Shown: positions 12,236 to 24,248 of the stretch, one piece after another
How positions within the stretch are numbered: the first letter of the stretch is position 1
Layout of the letters: each line of letters begins with the position of its first letter
DNA from: Anastrepha obliqua
Taxonomy: Eukaryota; Arthropoda; Insecta; Diptera; Tephritidae
Length of the DNA: 64,000 nt
Reading direction: 5' to 3'
Assembly: GCF_027943255.1 (NCBI RefSeq)
Contig: NC_072893.1
Coordinates: 132,803,784-132,867,783, forward strand
Position numbers and translations under genes: made by a program
The notes under the pieces: model-generated
Database searches by the model: none
Told to the model about the DNA's origin: nothing
What the model saw: only the letters and a program-made list of their open reading frames with translations

Positions 12236-15200
12236 ACTGGTAGCATCCAACTGATTTATTATGAGCAATGAGTTCAACAGCTGAAGAAGTTATGAAGATC
12301 ACTTGCGATCAATTACTGCTACAACTCAACAAGGCAATCAATGCACAAAGTATTAAATATATAATACAAAGGGTGTCATTGGTCGACATTTTCGCGATTT
12401 TATGAGAATCTTTCGAAAAATATTTCTATCTGAATTAGTAGTCCCCCAATGTTCTGTGATGAAATTTTTGGGAGCATCCCTAATGCTCTTGGACCGAAAC
12501 TCGATATGGAACGCGCGGAAAGGTTCTGTGTTTTTAGCAGCTGAAAGACTTCAAAGTCACCACACAGAGCAATAATATAGTTCGATTTATTTAAATTTTA
12601 TTTGTAGTCCCCTACTGCCTACCTTTTGCTTATTAAGCGACAAATATTCTCAACAGTTAAGACCAAAGAAGCCAGCTTAACTTGTGCACCTGTGTGCGGC
12701 AGCTCTCCGCAACGATACTCTGTAAAGCAAGTACTGGGAGAGCCAGACCAACAAGGAGTTGGCTAAATGAATGAATGAATGGATGGACGTGCTCGGCTAT
12801 ACTCAGCGTACCGGCGTCTTTCGCTAGCAAGAAAACATGCGAATACCGATGAGCAAACCAAAGCAACTCAGCCTAAAGACCACTCGTCTAAATGCGAGGA
12901 AGATACACAGCAACAGCAACGACCAGCCAGTCAGTCCAACAAGTTTTTTCATTGCTTGTCAGTGGCGCTCAGTTCTGTCAGCTCCGGTTGCCGGCGAATG
13001 CGTCAGTGGAATTGAGTTGATTTCGTTGCCGAGTTGTCGAGTTGCCGAGTTGATCGGCGTGTTGTCTTGCGCTGCGATTTAGTTCAGTTTCTGTCGCTTG
13101 GTAAGTTAAAGGTGTGCGCGCGTGAGATTCGTTCTGCTTCAACGATACCTTTAACAGACACCACAACTCAATCGGAGTGCGGGTTAAATGCGTTGAAACG
13201 GATGTGTTTGTGTCGCGAATGAATGAATATGAAAAAATGTGACTTGGCTTTGGATGTGCGTGCATTCTGCGATTTCATACAACATTTTTTTTTACTGAAA
13301 ACAGATTCTAATTTCTGAACGCTAATTAATTATATATAAATAGTTTGTGTGTAGACAGGAAGCTTCTGTTTTGTTGTTAATGTTGTTGTTTATGTTTGTT
13401 ATTGCTGTTGTTATTAAGATTCCTAGTAAGCATTCCCAGCCCAGCTGTGTCACATCGGCTGCTTGACTGTTTCGTGTCGCTGAGTGCCAAAGTTGCAGGC
13501 AGATTTCACGAAACTGTTGGATTTTTGTTTATTTTTAGACGCTCAGAGCTCAAGCAGCAAGAAGCAAAACCAACCAAGCAGCAACGAATGAGTGACACAA
13601 AAGTGAAGGCATATACAAAAACAAAAAATAGTATATGAATTGTAAAATAAAGTGTGCAGATTGGGAACTGAAGAGTACCAAGCGTAAGATGCGAGTCGTC
13701 AACAAAAACATTAGCCCAAAGAAACTGTATAGGAAAACAGCAAATTAGGAGCAGTAGAAGGAACAAAAACAAAACAACACATCAGAAAATCATATTTGCT
13801 TCTTGTTGGTGGCAGCAGCAAAAGGCGGCTGTAGAGATGCTGTAGAATATGGCAATTATACGAATCCGAGATAGATTTATTAGTCAGAAATGGGAGTAGG
13901 GAAAGAATGAGGAATGTAGTAGGATAAGAAGAGATTTGGGAGGGACAATGAAAAGTAATTATTGACTAAAAGAAAGAGACACAAATGGCAGTTCTCATCG
14001 ACAGGTAAAGTAAAGATTATTACTAAAGAGATTAGTGGCCCAATCTAGAATTTCAAATTTTGTTGAAAGTAGCTGAAATTAAGTTTCATTAGACATTTCC
14101 AAGGACATTTGACAAGACAACATAAATTACTTGCACCAGCTTTTGATTTGTGAGCAGAAAGACGTGGCGCTGACAAAGATATTGTTTTTTAATTCGCTGA
14201 GATATATTCCTTAAGGTTTGGCATGAAATATTAATTTTTAATTTTATAAAAAAAAATTTTTAAATTCAAGAAGAAAGTGCCGAGTCAATTTTTTTCGTAA
14301 CCTGTCAAAACTGTTCCTCATTCAAGCCTAGGATTATAAAAGATATTAGAGCGATTTACTATTATATTGCTGCTTGCTTTTAAGAAAATTCCGCATGCAG
14401 CTACTTTGTACACAAGTCTTATAGTTCCTCAGTCCTACGTAAGAAGGGAACCTGAACCTCTCCCTTGCGAATAAAAAACGGCAAAGGTGTACAGGCACCG
14501 CAGCAGCAAATTGAAGTTATAATGCTCGTATATTAAACCTCAATGCATGAATTTGAGTATTGACCGGTGACCCACAGCAACGAGAGTTGGGGATTTAATA
14601 GCCTAGAGACTCCCTCGATTGCCTCCGATTCAGCCCGAATCAGATCAAAGGTCCTTTGACTGGGTACCCAAACATGGCCGCTTTAGAGAAAAGTTAAGAC
14701 AAGCTTCATTTTTTTTAGTTTTTTATGCCAAAATCGTTGCTTTATTTTATAGATGTACAGATGTACTGATATACATATATTTAATTCAAGTTACTTTTTT
14801 TAATCACAATGGACCTGCCGAAGGTCTAAGTGTGTCTTACGACAACCACCCAACCTACTTTTTTTAATACCATTTTTTAAATTTTGTTAGTAAATGTTTT
14901 TTTTTATATATTTTAATTTAAATATTTTTCAGAAGTAAATTTCTTTTATGCTACACGAAACAATACAAAATGTATTTGTGAAGCAAAACTCACTTGAAAA
15001 CTCACAGAAAACGGCAAATAAAAAAATTTGTTGCAATAAATGACAAAATCTTTATGAAACTATTCTTTAAAGCAATTCTTTCTTTAATTTTAACATTTTT
15101 TTTTTTCAACTTACACTCTGAGTTACGTTGCCTAAAAATTGTATATACATATAAGAAAAAACGTTTCACGAAATTTTGTTTTAATAAAGAAAAACTTTGT

Positions 15201-15740
15201 ATTAATTTTTTTTTAAATACAGATATAAAGATTATATTTTTTTAATTAAAACAAAATGCGTTTGGCGATGACATGACTTATTCCTTTTTTATATCAAAAG
15301 TCTTTCTAAAATTTTAAATACTCCTGTTTCTTAAATTAATTTTAACAGATTTTTTTAATTTGTGCTTTTCTAAGAAAACAATTTAAGATCAAATTTTGTA
15401 AATGCAAATATATGAATTCGGAAATATCAAATATTTAGAACCCATATCAATCTAAATATAATTGTTTTTTTATTTTGCTTTGATAAGAAAGCAAATCCGT
15501 CTGCATTTTCGGTAACCTCCTACAAAAAATCCACTCTCAGCGATTCCTACGCAAATTACAACAGCAAACATTTCACTTTATAAAAATCAAAATGATTTGA
15601 CATTAATAAACAAAAACAAAATTAAAATATAGCTGATAATCTAAATTGCGAGCGGTGAACAATGTGAAGAGGCAAAGCAAAAAACAAAAACAATTCCCCA
15701 CAGCCTAACAAATGAAGTAATGACAATAATAGAAAAAAAA
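12236..15740. other. Non-coding stretch with a possible untranslated exon
   Basis: No protein gene recognised. Bases 12950-13105 are moderately GC-rich, contain near-tandem copies of GAGTTGCC/GAGTTGTC at 13030-13055 and end in TCGCTTG followed by GTAAGTTAAAGG, a good match to a fly 5' splice site at about 13101. This could be a non-coding first exon, but no acceptor or coding partner is visible. The remainder, particularly 14200-15500, is AT-rich with long T runs. Confidence 0.4.
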
Positions 15741-18700
15741 AATTAAATAACAACAACAACAATCCAAATGTTTGCACGCATAATCACAGCTCGACGTTGA
15801 CAAACAGCCAGCCGTTAAAGTAGCAACAACAACAAAGTAAAATAACGAAGAATTATAATAAATGATTCACTCGAGAATTCGAAAAGAATTCAAATTAGAA
15901 AATAAAGCATTAGACGCATTAGGCAAATCAGCTAATCAGTCAATCAATGAATGGAAGGACTGAATAAAAATGCGAAAGTCAAAGTTAAAATTACACATGC
16001 AAATCTTTCCATTTTATCTATAGGTTTTATAAACCTTTCTGCGGCAATTTTAAATAAAAAAAAATACTTACAAAAACGAAACAGGCGACATAATCCCTAA
16101 TAAGTCGGATTAAATCGTCGGCCTATGCCACAAAAGAATTGAATAAAATAGTAACAGAAAATAATAGAAAATCTTCTTACAAGATTTCTTAAAATAGAAG
16201 AAAATTGTGCCAAAATTAATCAATAAAAAATTCTCCGCCAATTGTGTAGTTGTGTACCCTGCAAGTGAAAACCGCCAAGTGCTTGAGCACTTAAAAACCC
16301 TGTGAAACGCATGCGTAACCGTACTGGGTTGTTATGTATCCAGCCGCCGTGAAGGTTAGTTCCAAACAACAACAAAAAACGGAAAGACAAGAAAACACCA
16401 CCTTAACAGAAGCTTGAAAAAAAGGGAAGATTTCCAAAATATTTTTAAAAAAGTTTGTGAGTGCACAAAACGAGCGAGTTTGCAAAACAACCACAAAGTA
16501 CTATAAAATCTTCGAAGGGCTTACAAACGCAGACTCCAATTAAGGGTAAGTTTTTCGAGAGGATTTTTCTTTCATTTCTTTTTTTGAGATAAAAACACAA
16601 ATTGATATACAAAATGAAATAATAAAAAATACCGTAAAAAAAATTAAAAAAAAATAAAGTAAAATTATTAATAAAAAAAATTAATTAAAAAATAAGTAAA
16701 GTTAAACTAAATTTAATTAAATGACATAGATATTGAGCGCGCGTATTTTTATTTAATATTACTTTTTTCCTTTTATTTTATAATAATAAAATAAAAATAT
16801 ATATATAAAATATAATGAAAAACAAAATTAAATTAAGATTCTCGTGCTTAATCACAGCGCTGTTGTTACAATGCGACATTTTTTATTGCGCTCAAAAAAA
16901 TTGAAATTGCATAGCTTTCGCCAAAACCTTGCACTGCCATGCAGTTGTTGCAAGCAAACTAAAATCTTTTTGCCTCAGTTACAATTTACCAGACTTTGCT
17001 CAATTTCCTTCTATTTCTGTATTATTAATTTTTTTTTGTGTTGCATATTTTCTTATTTTATTCATTTACTGCACTGCCGAGCGACAGTATATTTTTTCTC
17101 CTTCCACTCAACGCTGCTTTTATTCGTTGTTTTTGTTGTTCGTGCTGCTGCTATTGTAACGGGTACCATAAGCGTGTTGATGACTGCGTGTTGTTAACCT
17201 GTTCAACCAACTAACGGTACTTTCGAAAAGATTTTCAATGCGTCAGCGAGCGCCTGCTCACCTGCCTGCCAGCTCTGTCTCCGACGTCGCTGACAGCCTG
17301 CCACCCTCTGCGCAACGCACACCAATTGCCCCACTTTCGTGCCCACTTTGCAACGCTCATAAATACTGGTTTAATTTGCCCATTTTTGGTGTGTTTTGCA
17401 TGGTTTGGTTTGGGTTTGGTTCGACTTCCATTTCCACTTCGTCATCGTCATCAACAACATTATCTCGGTTTTGCTTCAGCTAAATTTGGAGTAACAGCCG
17501 GCGCAGTGGTCAGCAGTGGCCTGTTGAGGACGAAGTGGCTAGGGAGGTGGACTGACTACCTTGAGTGACCACCTAGTATCAGGACAAAGCAGTGAACTCA
17601 TCAGCTATGGCTTGGTTACTGGCTTGGTTTTTGCGGACGATCGCCGCCCTGTGCCGCTACGCAGTAATAGCTGTAACTAACTTGTTGTTGTTGTTCGGGT
17701 TATTTCTGCATTTTTTGCGCAGTCTGTGTTGCCGTTTTGCCTTAATTGGATCAGCTGGTCATGGAACAAGCGATCCATGTATTAGTTTCCACTTGTCTGA
17801 GGCGAAACGAACAGCGGGCAGAAGCAAACTGATATTCTTATATAAATGGCTAAAATGAGAATTAACTGGAGGTATAATCTGGGGGTCTCAATTCTTGGTA
17901 CTTGTGGCGTATATTAAGAAGCTGCGATAGGTTATGGGATAGAAAAGAAGAAAAGATACACCACCTGCAGCTTTTTGATGAAAGAAGTTTTCACTGCACG
18001 TGGCAGGAATGGCTTCACTCCAATTATTTCACAAGCAATTGAAAGTGCTTTCAGAAAGATACTTTGATGTAAAAGTTTTATCCGGCCACGTAGTAATTTA
18101 ATTCGGCTTGTCACCTGCTATGCCACATGAGACCTCTTTTAATGAGAGGGAAGGGTACTGGGAGGCAAGTATGAGTCGGACTCTATCTCTGTATCGTACC
18201 TTCTCCCATTAACGACTTAAAACTTTTTTCATGGAGTCATCATCTTGGCTAGACTATGGCTCCAATCCGACTTTAAATTATTCAGATGAAAGTGAAGCCT
18301 TGGTGGTCCCTCCTTATTTACAAATATTTTGAAAACTGTAAAAGTTGCATAGATCTTCATTCATAAGTCTTGCCTCCATCAAAATTGTAAAACCAAAGGA
18401 AATTATAAAATCCAGCAAAGCGCTAACTCTTCAACGCCGAGGTAATATTGGTTGAGAAGTTTCAATAGCTGACACTCCTACTTAAATTTTTTCACCAGAT
18501 AAATTTTTTTCACTTATTCGGGTAAGTCTACATAGGGTTCACTGCAACTGTGTTTAGCTTCTTGGCAAGGAGTGATCCATGTTTTTGCTTTCACCTCTAG
18601 CTGAAATAAAAATAGTTACCCATCGTAAGACTTGTCCCAACAGATCTCGTTATTTTGGTGTACCATGTAGCCAGAATGGTCGAAATATCTGTCAGGAAGC

Positions 18701-21398
18701 GCAACGAGTGTTTGTTTGGCCAAGATCTGGCAAAACTGGGCCGGAGATTTCACTGTGTACTCAAAACTATTTGTGTTTTTTTGTATTTCCTATATATTTG
18801 CCTTCAAGCTTCTTCCTACCTTCCCACAACAGTCGTTTCTATGCAAGCGAAACGAGCCGGATTTATAGTCGGACAAGGGTTGTACCTTCAGCAGCATTCG
18901 TCGAAAATATATTTGGGATTTCATTTGTTTTATGCCGTTACAATAATTAATTCCAAGTGGCGGCAGCAAGTGTTCAAACATTTTTTTTTTTTTCAATCGT
19001 ACTTTTCATGGGTAGAGTTGAAGAAATGCTTCCATTTTTGTAGAGCGCATTGATCCCATGTCCAAAAAGGACTTAGTAAAAAATCTTCTTAAGGTTGGAT
19101 TTTACACCGATAGAGGAGCAATAGAAGTTAGGAAGATAAATTTTTAAGTCGTTGTAACTGAAAAACTGTATAAATCTAAACCATTTATTTTCCAATCCTC
19201 ACCGCTGCAATCATTCATTTTGTTCGCCTATTCGCCACATTAACTTCCAAACATATCGAGAAAATTAGCTTGCGCTTCGAAGCGCTTTGTTGGCCTGCAA
19301 ATTCTTCGTTTTTTTTTTTTTGTTTTTTGTAGCATGTTCTGCCACATTCGCAACATTGTCAGAGCGGTGGGAGCACATTTACCAGCAACTAGACCAGAAC
19401 GACGATCGGAATGCGCCACAGCGGTTCCCATGAAAAAAAGATTAATTTCATACATTTTAGCGTCATCGAGAACATTTCCGTTGGGTGATGCAGCAGGAAT
19501 AAGAAGAATAAGCAGGAGAAGGGTAGGAAAGGTGATTGCCAAAGCAAACGGTAGCACACATTCATACATGCATGGCATATGACTAGAAGTTACACGCGCT
19601 CTATATACGATGACAAGTTGCATGCAAAAACAACATTACGAGTGCAACAACATGTAGGAAAAGGTAACAAAAAATACGAAAAAAACGATAAAACCAAACA
19701 ACAAAAATAAAAAAAAAACCGATTCGCCACAAATAGACGCAAGCAATCACTAAGAAAAGTATATATTTCAGGTATATTTGGACGTATGGCTGTGAGGCAT
19801 GTTGCACGGTGCATAAAGTATTGGGGAAGTTGATAACATTGAAAAATGAGTTGAAGCAAATCACAAATTGGCAAGAGGCAGGCAAGAGGCAGTAGGCAAA
19901 GGGAGATGTAGAAGCAGAAACAGGACTAACAACAACAAAGCGCAACTTCTAACAAGCAAATGCAGACAGCAAAGGTAGCAAGCCTAGGTAACTCAGTGTG
20001 GTCGAACACAATTGCAACAACAATGCAACGGAAAACACAACCAAGGCTGGCGTACCCAACTCGGCGCATGCAAAGGAAGAAAAACATCTCAACCACATGT
20101 AAACATCCATATGTACCCATATACATATATACGTGTGTGTGTTGGTAAACGAGGAACGGTCAGATAGAGACAATGCAGAGCATAGCTGTTGGTTCTTTTC
20201 GACCGATAGTGAGAGCGACTAACAACAAGACTGTGGAAGCCTTCAGCTGCGCGGCTGGAAAGAATTTTTATGTGAAAGATATTGAGTGAAGGCCAGAAGG
20301 TGCGCAAAGAGTAGAGGTGGAGTGTGTGGGTAGACCGAGCAGACAGCGCTGACGGTGGCAAGCAACAGGCTGAACAAGGCGGAAAGTGTTGCCGGATGTT
20401 GATTGCCATGGGAAGTGAAACATATTTTTGGAAATGGGGATTTTGAAATTTTCAAAATTTTGCGAAAGTTTGATATTTAGTAATATCTCAAGCTCAATTC
20501 GAAAATATTTTTCACACAATCCAGCACACTCTCCTTTCGTTTTTCGTAAGACGTGGAATATTAAAATGTGTACAGCTATCACCGACTGCCATGTGATTTG
20601 CCAAATGAATGAAAATGTAAAAAAGAAAGTATTGAAATAAAAAAAAAAAAAATTCGAATGAAAAAATTATTAAAAAAAACTTCTTAAGTTACCATTTAGT
20701 GGCATTTAATGTTTATTCTTATTCTGTTTTAAACATTTTTTAGCGAATTAAAACTTTAAAAATTTTAAATTATATTAAATTTTTGAAAAATTTAATTCTT
20801 TAAATTTACTTCAGGCCTGTTAATGATTTTCTATCCAAATTTAGAGCTATCGATTTCGATGCATCCTACAAGTATATTAAAGTATATTTCATCCACGTTG
20901 AATTGAATTTGAATTTTTTTCGCGAGATATTTATTTTGATTTTACTCGATAAATTTTCTCAAATTAGTCCTCATTTCATAACCTCAATCTCGCTGGCAAC
21001 TCTATTTAAGAAGTAGTGAGTACAACTACCCATCCGCAGAAGAATGAAGAAGATGCAGAGCTGCATACAAATGTACATATGTATGTGTACTTGTGAGGTG
21101 CACTGCGGCAGAGCAGCTGAATAAGGGGGTACAACGAGCAATTGATGCGCAGAGCTACATTTTTTGTTAGAAGCAGACGAATGTAAATGATATATACATT
21201 AAGCGGAAGATTTAGAAGAAATAGAAAATCTGAAAAGTGAATGGAAGAGAAAATTGAAGCGACGACTCACAACTCACAAACGAGAAGAATGCGCCGCCAC
21301 AAAAGAGGAGGCTTAGTTTTTCTTACCCAGACTCGTTTTTCCCACTGGTCAAACGCAACAACAATGAAGTCAGCGCATAGTAATAGTAAGAATAACAA
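15741..21398. other. Non-coding stretch, AT- and CAA-rich
   Basis: No gene recognised. CAA repeats lie at about 15750-15765 and 15822-15834. Bases 16240-16547 end in CCAATTAAGG followed by GTAAGTTTTTCG, another strong splice-donor match (16548), so this may be untranslated exon sequence. Open frames at 16844-17197, 17592-17858 and 18579-19053 have no recognisable domain and look like chance frames in T-rich sequence. A GCTGAAT copy sits alone at 21116. Confidence 0.4.
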
Positions 21399-21420
21399 GA
21401 ACAACAACAACAATAATAAT
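21399..21420. repeat. AAC/AAT trinucleotide microsatellite
   Basis: ACAACAACAACAATAATAAT, an AAC run passing into AAT. It lies in a 400-bp CAA/AAC-rich interval (21355-21800) with several shorter runs. Confidence 0.75.
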
Positions 21421-21971
21421 AAAAGCAACAATGAAAATCAGAGTCAATGCAAATGCTGGTTCATATGGCTATTGTTATCATTGCTGTTGTTGCCAAGATA
21501 TCTGCTTCAAAGGAAGAAACTAAAATGGTAGAAAAACTAAAGCGGAAAAAATGTGAAAAATGCAGGCAAAACAGTCAACTCTCTCAAACGAATTGCACTG
21601 AAATAACAAAAGTGAGGAAGCAATTTTACAACAATAATAATAAACAATGCTCGAAGGCAGCGACAACAACAACAAGAAAGTAATAGAAAAGTCATACAAA
21701 AACAACTGCGGCAACAACAAATGCAGTGCAGAGTGCAATAAATGCAGCCAAATGACTTTCGAGTAGTTAATAATTACGAAGTGTAGAAAAGGAATAACAA
21801 CAACAACTATAATAGAGAGCAAAAAAAAAGCGAAACTGAAATGCGTACGAGAATCAGAGCCAAAATTATTTGCTGCGAAGACGACTGATCTGTTGCCTGG
21901 GTCATTATTTTAAGAGTAAATAAATATTTTTGTTTGATAAATGCTGGAGCAGACACAGACAAACACATACA

Positions 21972-21983
21972 CACTTGCACATG
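21972..21983. repeat. Left target-site duplication of the R1-clade insert
   Basis: CACTTGCACATG, identical to 22550-22561. It sits within ACAY-like sequence (ACACATACACACTTGCACATG). Confidence 0.85.
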
Positions 21984-22068
21984 ACTCTAACATAATATCC
22001 ACTAGGTTATCAGCCGAAATTGGCTTCCCCACCCTAGTGCTTAATTCCTCCCTTTCGAACACAAATCG
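21984..22068 (-). repeat. Inverted repeat arm, left
   Basis: Reverse complement of 22217-22301 with a single mismatch (near 22050). The transcript of this region could form an 85-bp hairpin with a ~148-base loop. Confidence 0.9.
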
Positions 22069-22091
22069 GTGCACAATGCCCAACGCCAAAT

Positions 22092-22390
22092 ACTGACGGG
22101 ACATGGGTGCTTTAAATCCTACTTATGTATATAGGTTTAGGCACGAAGACGACCCGTACTGTTCTCATTGTGCACCAGCTGTAGAAGACGCAGAACATGT
22201 TTTCTTTGTCTGTCCGCGATTTGTGTTCGAAAGGAAGGAATTAAGCACTAGGGTGGGGAAGCCAATTTCGGCTGATAACCTAGTGGATATTATGTTAGAG
22301 TTAGAAGAACATTGGTCCGCTGTATGTAATATGGCAAACATAGTAACCTCCAAACTGCGTCGCGCTGAACAACAGCGCAGATCTTCATGA
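22092..22390 (+). pseudogene. R1-clade ORF2 C-terminal fragment
   Basis: This is the end of an R1-type ORF2. The beginning reads LTGHGCFKSYL, matching the FLTGHGCYREYL segment of the larger R1-clade element in this window (near 11655). A one-base shift near 22120-22130 leads into YRFRHEDDPYCSHC. The zinc motif CSHC...EHVFFVC is present (about 22158-22212) and the frame stays open to a stop at 22388-22390. It is a different family from the 7-12 kb element, since sequence outside the motifs differs. It has no endonuclease or polymerase and is inactive. Confidence 0.8.
22217..22301 (+). repeat. Inverted repeat arm, right
   Basis: The forward copy encodes FVFERKELSTRVGKPISADN, part of the retrotransposon ORF2 C-terminus. 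Confidence 0.9.
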
Positions 22391-22548
22391 AGAGGCAATC
22401 GGCCTCTCCCCCTCCCGTGAAGTACTACTTAACGGTTGTCCCGCGGGAGGGAAACGGAGCTGAGGTGGGTTTTTAGTGGGTGAGCCGAAAGGCAAGTCTC
22501 ACACATTTCGGCTTTCAATGCTTTGTGCCACCTCCATAAAAAAAAAAA
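22391..22548 (+). other. R1-clade 3' UTR and poly-A tail
   Basis: Contains inverted GCGGGAGGG/CCCTCCCG type sequences that could pair, the GGGTTTTTAGTGGGT motif, and an A11 tail at 22538-22548 immediately before the right target duplication. Confidence 0.75.
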
Positions 22549-22549
22549 G

Positions 22550-22561
22550 CACTTGCACATG
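22550..22561. repeat. Right target-site duplication of the R1-clade insert
   Basis: CACTTGCACATG, identical to 21972-21983. Confidence 0.85.
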
Positions 22562-23609
22562 CCTGCGTGACTTTATCTTTGTTTACACAAAAACATTTCC
22601 TCCTTCACGTTTTACCTTCTGCTTCAATTTCAGTTCTATGTTGATTTGTCTAATAAGTGCTTTCCCTTTTTGTTGCAAGCAAACATTAAAAATCTAATTT
22701 GGTTAGTCCACTGCACTCGACGCGATGCGATGTGATAAGCGAGCGCTGCAAGATTGTCTCGGCGCGATGTCTGCTGCTCTTCAAATAACAAAGCAATTTT
22801 TCATTTTTGAAAACAACCTTTGCTCACAGTCCGGCCGCTGCTGCTCAAGATGGAGATCTTCTTCTGCTTGCGTTGACAGACTCCGCACTTGAGTTGTACG
22901 AGTAATTAAATTTGCATTCTGCGCATACGCAACCGCACATGTTCGTATATATGCATGTATATGTGCACACATGCATTTTTACACGTGCACTCATTGTTTT
23001 CGCCGCATCGTTGTTTGTTTCTTTTTTTGTAGTTTTTGTTTTTGCTGTTGCCCTTGGGCGCTGATCTGCGTCGAATGGCACGCACGCAGCCTCAAAATCT
23101 CATTTCACGGAAATTTTCAATGGCTGAAATGCTAAAATGGTGTGAAAAAAGTTCGTCAAAAAAAATTGGTCAAATAAAAGCAAAACAAAATGAGAACTAA
23201 AAATATAAATGAAGAATTTGCCATCAGCGCGCGCAAAGTGCATGTATGTATGTATATATGCTGAGTGCAGCTCCAGACTTTTGCTCCCATTCACAGCGCT
23301 GATTGAAAAGGCAGCCACATTAGCGGATACGGCTTCAGCCTTAGTCGGTGATGGAATAGAATTTTTGCAAAGTCAGCAGTACGTGAGTCGCAGAGTGCAA
23401 GTGAAAAATGCAAATGCATGCATTCATTTGTGTGTGTGTGTGACCGAAATATATACTTACATGCATGCTGCCTTTTCCGTTTAATTTCAATTCGATACGA
23501 AAATTCAAGGTCCTCTCTGGAAATTTAATACCCTACGAAAATTCTTTGAAAAACTATTTTGCAAAGTTTCTAATTATCGTTCTGCTCACACAAATCTCGG
23601 AATGCATGC
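22562..23609. other. Non-coding stretch with GT microsatellite
   Basis: No gene recognised. A (TG)7 run lies at about 23429-23442 and a TATG run at about 23241-23252. Minus-strand open frames (22781-23318) are short and featureless. Confidence 0.5.
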
Positions 23610-23617
23610 GTATGTAT
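23610..23617. repeat. Left 8-bp target duplication of the DNA transposon
   Basis: GTATGTAT, identical to 26328-26335. It fits the hAT target-duplication pattern nTnnnnAn (T at position 2, A at position 7). Confidence 0.88.
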
Positions 23618-23771
23618 TAGACCGGAGTGAAATACGTAAATTTTTTCAAATCATATCGTAATAGCAGGGAAAAGTTGCTACATATCAATACAAATTCAGG
23701 AAAAAAAAAGAAATTTCAAATCGGTTAATATCTTCCGTTCGCGCATTGCATTTAAAATTTACAAATTTTAT
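23618..23771 (+). repeat. Left terminal inverted repeat (154 bp)
   Basis: Starts TAGACCGGAGTG and ends ACAAATTTTAT; its reverse complement is 26175-26327. An A9 run at 23701-23709 is A8 in the other copy; otherwise I see no difference. Confidence 0.93.
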
Positions 23772-24248
23772 CCCAAATCTAGCTGATTTACGAAAACTTG
23801 TAGAAGTGGTAAATGATTAAAGATCGAGCTCCCTTTTTATACATAGCACTTTCAGCATTGAGTAGTAGATTTTTAATTTACTAATCTATCCATTTCTGTG
23901 GTTCTGAGCGATTAACTTTTACCAATTTTACACCAAATCTACTAAGGAAGCCTATGCCAAATGAGGCTTGCGTGAAAGCGGCTTACGGCTACTACAACAC
24001 GTCTGTGCTTTAGATCGTCTTCCACTTGGTTACTTGTATTCCATCGTCTTTCTTTTCATTTTGCTTTTGATTCTGGCATACCGATAAACGAAGTGCACGG
24101 AAGAGCTAGTACTCTCTGGTCATTACCAGTTCTGCTTTCACTCTTGTCGAACAGCGCTGTTTGGTCAAAAAAAATTCTATTCGTTGTTCTTTTGAATTAC
24201 ATAGTTTACACAATTACTTAACATTAAATCTCTTGAAACATTTTATTC

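Larger units (their letters stand above)
21984..22549 (+). mobile_element. 5'-truncated R1-clade insertion with an inverted 5' segment
   Basis: One retrotransposition product bounded by a perfect 12-bp duplication. The right part, from about 22090 (tgacgggacatggg), is the ORF2 C-terminus, a 3' UTR and an 11-A tail at 22538-22548. The left part, 21984-22078, is in reverse orientation: 21984-22068 is the reverse complement of 22217-22301 (84 of 85 bases), and 22069-22078 is the reverse complement of 22166-22175. Such an inverted 5' end inside a single pair of duplications is what twin priming produces. Unusually, the inverted part repeats sequence also present in the forward part. Confidence 0.88.

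Noticed and set aside
16844..17197. 117-codon Phe/Cys-rich frame
   Set aside because: T-rich sequence read in one frame, overlapped by another frame of similar character; no family.
18579..19053. Two overlapping open frames of 123 and 132 codons
   Set aside because: No domain; overlapping frames of equal quality argue against coding.
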